The position numbers and the translations under genes are program-made. A stretch of DNA of 64,000 bases from Petaurus breviceps papuanus (Eukaryota > Chordata > Mammalia > Diprotodontia > Petauridae), in contig JAMXIF010000058.1 of assembly GCA_028583685.1 (NCBI GenBank), forward strand, positions 10,755,437 to 10,819,436. Reading direction: 5' to 3'. This document shows, in pieces, positions 1 to 9,424 of this stretch. The notes below the pieces were generated by a model. The model did not search any database. It saw only the letters and a program-made list of their open reading frames with translations, and was not told the origin of the DNA. Each line of letters starts with the position of its first letter. The first letter of the stretch is position 1.

Positions 1-324
1 CCAAAAATGAAACAGTTCCTGCCCTCAACAAACTTGCAGTCTGTTGAGGTTAGGTACAACATATGGTTAGGGGTGGGGGGGGGGTAACAGGAAGGATTGT
101 TTTGGTCTGGAAAGGCACAGGAATAGTAAAGTTGAGCTGGAACAGAGTCAATGATTGTCCTGTCCTGTCCTGAAGCAGTATTGCTTCAATACAAGGTAGT
201 ATTGATTTATTTAGCATTCTTCGAGTAAGAAGCAAAATGTTCAGAGAGGGTATAGATGGGTTTTATGAAACAATAGATAGTGACTGGGATGGCAGGATGG
301 CCTTGTCTGGTCTCGGAGTGGCTG

Positions 325-460
325 AAAGGGAGCTCAATAGTCATCTAGTACAGCCTCCTTTTATTTTAAGGAAATGAGATCCAGAGACTTTCTCAGGCTC
401 ACACAGAGGCAAGATTTGAACTTAGATGCTCTGATTCTAAATCCAACAGTTTTCCCTGAA
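325..460 (-). repeat. CORE-SINE (MIR/Mar1-like) fragment
   Basis: Reads in antisense as the CORE-SINE body: a 'catctagta...' 3' part, then aaatgagatccagagac in place of the 'gaggaaactgag' core complement, then cacacagaggcaagatttgaactt (antisense of the tRNA-like box B region) and a tctgattctaaatccaacag tail. Strongly diverged, hence old. Confidence 0.65.
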
Positions 461-1257
461 TAAGACTGTGAATTTGTATTTACTAACTCAGAAGTCAGGA
501 TATTTCTGTTCCATCATCAGAGTTCCAAAACTCAGTGGAACTCATGGCTTCTGAGAGTCTAGTGATCTCAAGGAGATGAATGGGGATAGAAGGCTGAGAT
601 ATAGAGCATGTATGATTAATATTTTTTGTGTAAAATAAGTTTTGCCTATTTCATTTGTTCAAATCCCCTACCTCCTTGGATCTTGTATACTTGGGACACA
701 AAAATAATTGTTCTTTACCATTCCCCATATTATATTCTCCTAATATATTTATAAAAATTAAAAAACATATCCGGAACATCACAGGCATAGTTTTTGTAAC
801 CTAGAATGCTGTTGATTTATAGTTATCTGGCAATGTTGGGAATTGTTTCTTTATGAGCATAATTGAATGAAGATAAGCAGTTGATTGACTTTTATAGGAA
901 TCCTTGTTTAGAATGAAGACTTTAATAAAAACTTCTCACTTGTGTGGAGTTTGTATATGTGTATATATTCTTAGTTTGTCTACTGTAAGATACTTATCTT
1001 CATAAGATTCTGCTGCTTGTATTTTGTTGGCCTGATCTATATAAAGGTACTAAATCTGTGGGATCTGTGACATTTCTCCAAGTAGTTCATCTCACTGTGA
1101 TTCATATGTAATCCATGCTTTAGTCAAGTTTTGCTTCCTAAAGAAAAGTCCATGGAGTCTATATCTGAAAATCCTCTTTTATTGTGATCTTTACTTCTTC
1201 CTTGTTTCACTCTACCATTTTCCCTTTAGTGTAGAAGAAAAACTCAGTACTAACATT
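461..1257. other. intronic DNA without recognised feature
   Basis: AT-rich single-copy-looking sequence. No exon, RNA gene or repeat family was recognised on either strand. Bases 1-324 likewise show only a G-run at 67-86. Confidence 0.5.
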
Positions 1258-1345
1258 TAGAGGCAGCATGGTATAATGGGAAGAGGGCACGAAACAAAGA
1301 AATGTGAGTTTGAGGTCCGCCTCAGATACTTATTATAGCTTTGGG
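1258..1345 (+). repeat. CORE-SINE 5' (tRNA-like) half
   Basis: GGCAGCATGGTATAATGGGA (5' end with box A-like bases), then a degenerate box B region (gagtttgaggtccgcctcag) and atacttattatagc. It stops before the CORE, so it is a truncated old copy. Confidence 0.6.
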
Positions 1346-1379
1346 TTTGGCAAAGCAATTGATAATAGGACAAAGGAGG

Positions 1380-2080
1380 AAGGGGCTCAAGGGTAGAGAA
1401 TACTCTTATTAAACTGCTTCAGTATGGCAGGTCTGAAGGGAAGAAACATGTAGCCAGAGGAAGGGTGACAATCTGAAAAAGTACTTAGAGGAGGAGAAAG
1501 TAAAGGTGTTGCTAAAGACAAAGAACCCAATTAGTATAAATAATAAGTCTTATATAGTGGCCACATGTATTTGGATTCATAAAATTTGAAGTTACAATTA
1601 TGTAAAAGGTGGTAATTAATTCCTGGCCAATGGAGATAGGCAGTGCAAAGTTGAATAATGAACTTCAGTGTTCTATGGACATGGACAAGGAATGTTTCTG
1701 TGTGATGACAATGTCTAAGGTGTGACCATCCTTGTATGAGACTAAAGTGGAATGGAAGAATAGGTCTTGGAGAACTGTGAAGTTAGGGTATTTGGGGAAA
1801 CATTAACATATATGTTCAAGTCCCCTAATATGAAAGCAAGGAGTTAGGGTGAGGAAATTGGAAGGAGAGAAAAAAAAATACTTAAAAATAAAATTAATAA
1901 AATACTAAAATTATTATTTTCACTGGAACTATTTAACAATGAGGGAGAATGTTATGGGGATTGGTGTATACATACTACTAAAATATGTTTTGATTGATAC
2001 ATTTAGATTGAACCTCAAAGGAAGAGAGGTTGCTGAATGATACAGTAAAGGAGCAATCTGGACATGTCAAGGGGGAACAA
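1380..2080 (-). repeat. possible L2-related LINE remnant, strongly diverged
   Basis: Purine-rich G/A strand with phrases such as agtgcaaagttgaataatga and tatgttcaagtcccctaatatg. These resemble the antisense of internal L2-type sequence seen in marsupial introns. No conserved protein motif survives, so the assignment is tentative. Confidence 0.3.
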
Positions 2081-2102
2081 AGGAGAGTGAGTTCACAAAT
2101 AA

Positions 2103-2126
2103 GTGTGTGTGTGTGTGTGTGTGTGT
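2103..2126 (+). repeat. (GT)n microsatellite
   Basis: About 12 uninterrupted GT units, followed by an alternating TATACATATACACATA stretch. Confidence 0.95.
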
Positions 2127-2129
2127 ATA

Positions 2130-3240
2130 CATATACACATACCTACATATATGATTTATAGAAAACAGAATTTGGAGCATCTGGATAGGCCTCTTTGAAG
2201 GAATTATCATGAGCTCAGATGACCTTTAGGAAAGAGGTTGGTTCTTTGGGTTAGAAACAACTTCATTTGGTAATGGGAGTCATCATGGCAGATGGCATGC
2301 GCTATGCCCTGTCCTCTAATTAGGCTAATAGGATTGTAGCCCTACCTCCAAGGAGAATTGTTCAGGGTGGGTTTTCTTCACTAAAATTTTTGCTAAGTAG
2401 AAAAATTTATGGTTACATGTTTTCCCTTGACTTTGGAACATTTTCTACAAATCAAATATCCATGCTTCTCATCCTAAGGAAAGAGTGGAGGAACCCTTCC
2501 TACTTCAGCCATGGCTCATCCATTCTCTTTCTCCTCGCCAGAGCCTCTACTGACTTTGGCAGCATGACGTTGCTGAGAGAGAAGCTGACACAATGGAGGA
2601 TAATACAGCGATTTTACTTGTCTTATAAAAGCCGTAACTATAGTATTACTGGATAAATGAAGCCATCAAATAGAAGGAGCAGTGAGATTCCAGTACTGCT
2701 GAAATCCTGGGGGCAGAATAAAATTGTCTGTTTAGTAAGCAGAAAGAGAACTGTGTGGAGCAATGCTTCTCATCCTTTTTCTAAATCATTTGCTTCTCCT
2801 CTGTTGGAACAATGTTATCAGGCAGATTCATAAAGTGAAGTGTTCATTTTTTCATCTCACAACTTCTCTATACTTCCTTGGCTCTTCTGTTTTGTCCTTA
2901 GTGCTCAACCATTTATCAAGGCCTGTTTTGGTTCTCTTGGGTACACACGGCAGTGGGATTAAGGGTTCTTAATTGAACATTCTTGAACTTATAAAAAAAA
3001 TACTTTGATAATTCATTTATTTAATAATCACATGCATTTTCTTCCATGTACTTAAAAACATTGTTCTGAAAAAGATTGTTCATAAGTATCACCAGATTAC
3101 CCAAGAGATCTATAACATTAAAAAACCGTGTAAGAGCCTATGCTTTAGAGGAATCAAGATGTAGATCAGAGTGAATCCTTTAGTTTCCCCAGTTTATGCA
3201 ATCAGATCTTTGCCATGTTCATTCTCAGGTAGAAAAAACT
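2130..3240. other. intronic DNA without recognised feature
   Basis: Open frames of 88 and 69 codons on + (from 2390 and 2763) have no recognisable domain. They lack splice context that would fit SND1. Nothing else was identified. Confidence 0.5.
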
Positions 3241-3244
3241 CACT

Positions 3245-3345
3245 TTTTTTTTTTTGGAGGGGGAAGGTAGGACAATTATGGTTAAGTGACTTGCCCAAGG
3301 TCACAGAGCTAGCCAAGAGTCAAGTGTCTGAGGTCATATTTGAAA
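3245..3345 (-). repeat. tRNA-derived SINE (WSINE1-like), 5'-truncated
   Basis: Poly-T, then ggagggggaaggtaggacaa, gttaagtgacttgcccaagg, and aagtgtctgaggtcatattt. This is the antisense of the SINE 3' half. The tRNA-like 5' end is missing. The A/C-rich flanks (aaaaactcact / aaaaacactcact) may be a diverged target duplication. Confidence 0.75.
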
Positions 3346-3550
3346 AAATATGACCAAAAACACTCACTCTTAATCCTGTTGTCAAACCCTGCCCCCCCCC
3401 CAACCAATTCTCAGATATCTGTATATCTCTAATGAAGTTTTAAGTTGAAAATTCAAGTGACTTAACCCGCAGCATTTACAGTTTCTAGATCTCAGAGTCC
3501 CATTTCAGTTCTGTGCAGACTAAAACTGATGCATGCTCTGATGGTATGGA

Positions 3551-3722
3551 CTGGAGGAGGAAAGGTGGTGCAGTGGAAGTGTGTGGATTTGGTAGCAAGG
3601 GAGCTGTTTCAGAATCCTAACTTTGGGAAGTTGCTGAATCCCTTGGGCCTCTGCTTCTTCAATCTGTAAATAAAAGTGTTGGAGTACATCTCCTCTAAGA
3701 ACTCTTAAGGCTATGATCCTTT
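3551..3722 (+). repeat. CORE-SINE, degenerate
   Basis: gaggaaaggtggtgcagtgg at the 5' end, cctctgcttcttcaatctgt (CORE region), and a 3' end like ctcctctaagaactcttaag plus gctatgatcct. All are typical of old CORE-SINEs with the 'ctatgatcct' tail. Confidence 0.65.
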
Positions 3723-4414
3723 CTTCTGATGTCACCTTCCTTGCTTCTAGGTTACTAGTGATCCATTATACTCAAAGTACCTTACTCAAAAGGACTTAGT
3801 ACCTCTTTTTTTTTCCATCTTATAATTAGTTATAGAATTGGGCTGACTTGAACTTTGCAAGGATTCATCTACCCTATCACCTTCTTACTGAGTAGGTGGG
3901 GTTGGTTTTTTTTAGGTCCTAGATTAAACTTTTGCAGAGAACATTGTTTCAGGCGTTAGCACCTGCATTGTTATTTTTGCCTGCCAGTTGTATTTTACAT
4001 TTTAGTTTTGACAGTATTTCTTATAGCTTCTTCAGCCTAGTGGTTTCTAGTGATGTCAATAAGATCAGAATGTGTCTCACATAAGCCTGTCACCTAAGCA
4101 TATTTAAAATCCTGAGAGCCTACTAACTATTTTCTCCTGTTGGTTTGCTTAAGTTATATTTCTCAGTTGGGAAAGACTGTAAAAACACCGAGAGAAAGAA
4201 CAACAGCTAGCTTTCCTGAGATTCACATGGGAAGTTAAACAGAGGTAGCAATCAAACCTAAGATTTCTTGAGTGTCAGTCACCCTCTGTAACACTAGAAA
4301 GCATTATTGTCGGTGGAAGGATTCTGGATATATTTTATATCAAGTGGTGCTTTGGAAGTGTTTGAAAGGACTGGGGTTCATAGACTTAGAGAAGACTGAG
4401 CATTGGGGTTGGAA

Positions 4415-4495
4415 TATGTAACTATGTCTGTCTTCAAATATGTGATAGATGGTTATCATGTAGAAGAGAGATTTACTCTGTTTAGCCGAGCAACC
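4415..4495 (+). repeat. CR1/L3-type LINE 3' fragment
   Basis: The phrases tcttcaaatatgtgatagat and tcatgtagaagagagattta, then ctgtttagcc, follow the sense strand of CR1/L3 3' regions ('cttcaaatatttgaaggg...tcatgtggaagaggga'). Short and diverged. It is followed by a C-run at 4500-4512. Confidence 0.35.
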
Positions 4496-4680
4496 ACACC
4501 GCCCCCCCCCCCATATAATTCTTAGCACTAGATAGAAATTATGGAGATTTCAGATATCTGAAAGAACTGATTACTCTTTCTGTTTTAAAAACCACTGAAG
4601 ATCTTCACCTGAAGGATTTATGTCAAAGATGCCAGGAGAATATTTATGCTTTTGGTAACAGATTGGATTGGATGGGGTTT

Positions 4681-4819
4681 TTTTTTGGAGGATAGTGGGG
4701 GTTAAGTGACTTCCCAAGGTCACATGGCTAGTAATTGTTAAGTGTCTGAGGTCACATTTGAACTCAGGTCCTCCTGACTTCAGGGCCAGTGCTGTATTCA
4801 CTGTGCCACCTAGCCGCCA
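4681..4819 (-). repeat. tRNA-derived SINE (WSINE1-like), near full length
   Basis: Poly-T, gttaagtgacttcccaaggt, ttgaactcaggtcctcctga (antisense box B), and ctgtgccacctagccgcc (antisense 5' end). The flanks gattggatg and gactggatg look like a 9-bp target duplication with one mismatch. It sits inside an older CORE-SINE 3' end that resumes at 4820. Confidence 0.88.
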
Positions 4820-4878
4820 CTGACTGGATGATTTCTAAGGTTATTTCTTCTAACCCTAAGATATTGTGATTCTATGAC
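4820..4878 (+). repeat. CORE-SINE 3' end, separated by the SINE at 4681
   Basis: gactggatgatttctaaggt, then tatttcttctaaccctaaga and a tgattctatgac tail: the characteristic 3' end of Mar1/THER-like CORE-SINEs. Confidence 0.6.
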
Positions 4879-4879
4879 T

Positions 4880-6595
4880 ATACTTATTTAAAAGAATAAA
4901 ATTAAAGAAACCAGAAAAATCAGAGGTTCTAATTTAGAAACTGCTCTGTAATGGACAAAGAATCATGGGTATGGCTGTTTTCCAAGGGCTTATTGTGTGT
5001 TTTGAAGGGTCAGGGCAGTGAGGAGGTCATATGATATCAGTCATCTTGTCTAGGTTTTTAAAAAAGTCAATTGCATGTAATTTTCCCTTTGGGAAAAGTG
5101 GAGAGAATTCCATTTCCTAGATTCTGTAGAAAAGAGTGCAAGCTGAACTCTTGATGATCATAGAATCTGCCCTCATTTCACCCATGCTGCCTTCAGGGTA
5201 GCCAAGAGTGTAAAGACATCTGAACTTTCCTTTCTCTGGATTCCAGAGCTGAAGTTTACGTGCCGGTGACATTTTGAGAGGCTCTCCAGCTCCTCGGGTG
5301 CCTGTGTACTAGCTGTGTTACTTATTAAATGGAAGGGAGAGTTAAGTTATTAAGCATCAAAATTTAATTTGACACATCGTAGAGCAGCAGGCATTGAGGG
5401 GGACGTTAAGGGGAAACAAGGGTATGAGAGGGGTGTGATTGCTGTGTAAAGGATGCCGTGCTATCTCAGATATTTACAGTTATTGATGTTTCTAAAATGG
5501 GGCTTTGTTTACAGATGTTCCTTGGGTGTGTGGGCAGCTCCTCTTGATCTATCTGACAAAACAATCTTTATTTGCCAGATCCTTAGGGATCCAAACAATA
5601 GAATTTGGGGGAGAGGAGGACACTAGTAGCTGAGTTGTGGTCCTTTCAGAGAAGTCATCAAATACATCTCATGGAGGTCACAGAGAGTGTGTCTCCATCT
5701 GCTGCTCAGCATGTGCTGTTCTAAGTGGAAAGATAGTAAATTCATAAGAATATCTGTACTGCCTCCAGCTCCCTTCCATCTGGAATAAGGCTCCTGTTCA
5801 TTTTGCCCTTCACAGATAGATTGCTTTGTTTTTAATGCCAACCATAAAGAGATCAGTTCTGTCTCAGATTTGAGACTGCAGTTTCTCCTTCCTGAAAGAC
5901 ATAAAGATATTTGATCCCTTAACATGCCAGGTGACCAACCTGTGATCCCAAGTACAGTCTCTTCATAAATGAAGTGCCTAATATGCTTTTCATAAGGCTT
6001 TTTATGAACATATGGCAGGGAGAATATTAACTCAAACTGAGGAAAAAGTTTCTGCTCAGCCCTGAGCTTTCTAGGTCCTTGTCTCTCATTTCTGTGTTTG
6101 TCTTTACCTTGTTCCATCTCCATATCCTCCTCTTCTTAGAGGATGGCCCCAGCACATATTGGATTTCTGTAGGGGATTCCACCTTGTGTGTCAGTTGGTT
6201 CCTAAGCAGATAAAGGCTGAAGTAGAAGAAGCAAATTTCTAGCATGGACATTGGAACCTCTATTGTCCTGTGAAAGAGAAAATCTCCTTTCAGGGAGATC
6301 CAGTGTCCTACAGTGTACAATGGTTACTGTTCACAGCCCCAGTGTTAATTGTCTTTAACATCATACTTAATTGCAGTTTTTGTTATCAATTTCATACTTA
6401 ATTTATGAGTCTTGACTGATGGGCCTCCATGCAACTTGTAAAGATTCTCAATGATTTTAAATTTCCACTGAAGGTTGCATATTTATTGAGAAAGACTGAG
6501 TCTGAACTGCTGGATTTTCTTCCTGTCATTTTATTTAATCTTAAATCAAATTACTATGGAGGCACTCTTGTACCTACATAGGTTTGTGTACATAA
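4880..6595. other. repeat-poor intronic stretch (1.7 kb)
   Basis: No repeat family was recognised. It contains minus-strand open frames of 166 codons (5623-6123) and 97 codons (6027-6320) that overlap each other and show no domain, signal peptide or splice support, so I do not call them. A stretch this long without recognised repeats could include conserved non-coding sequence, but nothing specific is visible. Confidence 0.45.
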
Positions 6596-6768
6596 CTTTT
6601 TTTTTTTTTTGCTTTTCTTGGAGAGGGGAAGGCAGGGCAAATTGGGGTTAAGTGACTTGCCCAAGGTCACACGGCTAGTACGTGTTAAGTGTCTGAGGCC
6701 AGATTTAAACTCAGGTCCACTTTGACTCCAGGGCCAGTGCTCTATTCACTCTGCCACCTAGCTGCCCA
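6596..6768 (-). repeat. tRNA-derived SINE (WSINE1-like), full length
   Basis: Poly-T, attggggttaagtgacttgc, ccaaggtcacacggctagta, gggccagtgctctattcact, and ctgccacctagctgccc. All expected blocks are present in antisense. Confidence 0.92.
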
Positions 6769-6800
6769 TATACCTATTCTCTTTAGAAAATAGGCTACCA

Positions 6801-6955
6801 GGGGCGGCCAGGTGGCTCAGCGAGTAAGAGCACCGGCTCCAGTGTTGGGATGACCTGGATCAAATCCCGGCCTCGGATACTCAGCACTACACCCAGAAAT
6901 AACTGGCCGTGTAACCTTGAGCAAGTTACTTAACCCTGATTGCTTTAAAAAAAAA
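6801..6955 (+). repeat. tRNA-derived SINE, second subfamily (CCAGGTGGCTCAGCG type), full length
   Basis: Starts ggggcggccaggtggctcag and has box B-like ggatcaaatcccggcc, cccagaaataactggccgtg, gagcaagttacttaaccctg and a poly-A tail. It is flanked by a perfect 13-bp target duplication, aaaataggctacc, at 6787-6799 and 6956-6968. The head and the 'cccagaaataactggcc' middle differ from the commoner SINE and are shared with the copy at 29770. Confidence 0.95.
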
Positions 6956-7207
6956 AAAATAGGCTACCTTTTGTAGTAATGCATAGAAACTCAAGGCTTG
7001 GCACTGCTTAAATTCAGATGTTGCTTTTTTTTTAAGTGGAAATCATTAGACATAAACAGTCAGATCGAAAAATGTCTATGCTTACCCTGTGAGCCAAAAT
7101 CATGAATATCATCTCTGGATAACAGATTTTCATTTCGTAAGACAAGTCTAGTTGTGGGCTCTATTCTTATACCTTCTTACTTCTTCAGTCCTATTTCCTA
7201 GTGCTTA

Positions 7208-7371
7208 TTTAGAATCATAGAATTTTTAGGTTTGGATGAGATCTTAGGGAACATTTAGTCCAGCTTCATTTTACAGAAGAAACTGAGTCCCAATAAAGTA
7301 ATGTTATATAATTAGTAAAAACCAGGATTATTATTCAAAATCCATTGCACTCTTACCATGATACAATGATA
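7208..7371 (-). repeat. CORE-SINE, full length but diverged
   Basis: Begins tagaatcatagaatttttag (antisense 3' tail), then cattttacagaagaaactga (antisense CORE). It ends in the antisense tRNA-like region (attgcactcttaccatgata). Confidence 0.75.
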
Positions 7372-8730
7372 CACCCTGCTGGAAGAATTGCTACCCGTGG
7401 CTGTAAGAGTAGTTTGTTAGTACTAGGGACTATTCCTTCTGAATAGTTTGGGTTTGCTTTGTCAGTGTTTGAAAAGACTGCCACTTTACTGTGTGCTTCT
7501 AATGACATTGCCAAAATTAAGAGTTCACTTTTCCTGGGAAAGCACATTCCTTTGGAGTGATTCCATGCTATATACCCTGTAGTATGTTTTACTTTGTTGG
7601 AAGTGACAGCTGCCATAAGTAACTTTAGACCATGCATTAGCTCATCCCCATTCCTTAGGGTTCCCTGATTGAGCTCTAGCCTTGTTCCCTCCCATAGTAA
7701 GCATCCTTTCACTTACCTGTTGTTCAAGAATCTTGTTATTGTTTATGTGGAGTTTATATTTTCCCATAGAATTTTTGTAATGGCACAGAGAATGTAGAAA
7801 TGTTTCTAAAGCTCAGTAGATTGAAACAGTAATGGAATTAGCAAAGCCCTAAGCAAACATAAAGAGAGAGAGAGATGTCAAGGCATAAGCCCTTCCCCCC
7901 TCCACCCCACCCCCCCCCGCACCCCCCACACTCACTCTTTTATAATTCTTTTTGCTTCTCTTAAGACTTATTGAAAGTGTGAACTGAGACTAAGTAGTAC
8001 TTGTACCACTAACACCTGACTATGTTTGCATGGAAATTCTTCACTCCTTATTGGACCCTGGTTTCTCTCTGAATTCAAAGGAGCTTTTACAATCCTGCCA
8101 GTAATTTACTTCCTGCCTTTGGCCTGTACTGGGAAAGGGTGACTTCCTACTGAATAACTGAGGCTGCTGAGACTCTTTATGTACTGGTAGTGAATTCTTG
8201 TTTCATGCCTGGCATGTGTAATTAGAGGAGAATTACTGATGTACTCAGCAAGGCCGAATTTATGAATTTGTTTAAAGCTACATAATGTCATGGCAGCCAA
8301 TTTAATGTACTTCTTTGTCACTGGGCAGTTGATTGACACAGTGATGTTTGATTCCACACCATCTTCAGCTGCGGAAAGAAATCTCTTGACCTTTTGTTAA
8401 CAGCTGAGAGAAATGAATAAGACAATAAGGTGCACAGTTCAGTTCAAAGATAACTTCATTTAAAAAAAATATGGACTTGAAAAGGTGGAAATGGAAGAGA
8501 TGCAGGAAGTTTTGAATCTTTAACTCATTGAAGGAGAGTTTGACTAAGATTCATTCTATATTACCCTGTATTAGATTCCCATTTCCAAGGTTTTTCACAA
8601 AATACCAGTGTTTAGCCTGCTAAAACTAAAATTAGTTTTTTCCAAATAGAACAACAAATTCTGTATAACAAAAGGAGTTGTTTTGTGACATTTAAAAAAA
8701 GAATTGCCTCTGTCCAAATGCCCATTTGAC
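7372..8730. other. intronic DNA with a C-rich tract, no recognised gene
   Basis: A short (GA)n at 7863-7875 and a C-rich tract at 7890-7935 with several runs of four or more C. A 119-codon minus-strand open frame (7353-7712) and an 83-codon one (8106-8357) show no domain. Otherwise unassigned. Confidence 0.5.
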
Positions 8731-8733
8731 ATG

Positions 8734-8805
8734 TTCCTTCCTTCCTTCCTTCCTTCCTTCCTTCCTTCCTTCCTTCCTTCCTTGCTACCTTCGTTCCTTC
8801 CATCC
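8734..8805 (+). repeat. (TTCC)n microsatellite, degenerating on its right side
   Basis: About 12 pure TTCC units (8734-8783), then imperfect gctaccttcgttccttccat. It adjoins the tail side of the antisense SINE at 8806, so it probably grew out of that SINE's A-rich tail. Antisense open frames here read Lys-Glu-Gly-Arg repeats and are artefacts. Confidence 0.92.
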
Positions 8806-8904
8806 ATCAGGGTTAAGTGACTTGCCCAGGATCACACTCCTAGTAAGTGTCCTGAGGCTATACTTGAACTCAAGTCCTCTATCCACTGTGCCACCTAGCT
8901 GCTC
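8806..8904 (-). repeat. tRNA-derived SINE (WSINE1-like), internally shortened
   Basis: gggttaagtgacttgcccag, gatcacactcctagtaagtg, cttgaactcaagtcctctat, then ccactgtgccacctagctgc. Part of the middle between box B and the 5' end is missing compared with the 6596 copy. Confidence 0.85.
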
Positions 8905-9184
8905 CTTTGCCTCTATTAGAACTTAGAATGAGGGTAAGATAGTTAGCTGGAGAGCAAGTATGAGAAAAATGTGATAGGCCTGAAGAATTTTAGTGTATAG
9001 TCTTAAAGCTACCCCTAATCCCTTCAATTTCTGTAAGCAAATATTTTTGCCTAATGCTGTATGGTAATGATTATTCATGGAGCATTGAGGGAAGTAGAGG
9101 ATAGAACCACTAATATCTGATACTGGCAAACATTGTTCATCATATGTATTCTTTCTCTCTTTGATCCACCCGAATTATCTCCTT

Positions 9185-9400
9185 TATTTAAAAAAAAAAA
9201 GTTTTAGCTTTAATTGCTCTTTATTTTTATATCACTTTTATTCTTGTATTTCTCTTTCCCCATTTCTACCCCCAGAGAGAAACAAAGTAATTCAGCAAGA
9301 TAAACCAATAAAGCAACTAGGTTTAGAGTATATTCGTGGTTACACATTCAGAGTCTCTCATTTCTTTAAATAAGGGATGAGGAAAGTTGGGGGTGGGGAG
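9185..9400 (-). repeat. possible L1 3'-region fragment
   Basis: A poly-A-like block, then agagagaaacaaagtaattc, aaaccaataaagcaac and a G-rich run. This resembles the antisense 3' untranslated region of marsupial L1 as at 32262-32500. Diverged, so tentative. Confidence 0.3.
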
Positions 9401-9424
9401 AGGAGAGGGTACATTTTCTCTTCT

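Noticed and set aside
5623-6320. Minus-strand open frames of 166 and 97 codons, overlapping
   Set aside because: No domain, no signal peptide, no splice or promoter context, and they lie antisense in an intron. Two overlapping frames in the same DNA suggest chance.
6801-6955. tRNA gene candidates from box A/B-like sequences
   Set aside because: All belong to tRNA-derived SINEs or CORE-SINEs with A-rich tails and target duplications. No cloverleaf-forming tRNA was seen.
8595-8807. Frames with Lys-Glu-Gly-Arg or Pro-Ser-Phe-Leu repeats (also 20911-21191)
   Set aside because: Direct translations of (TTCC)n microsatellites.
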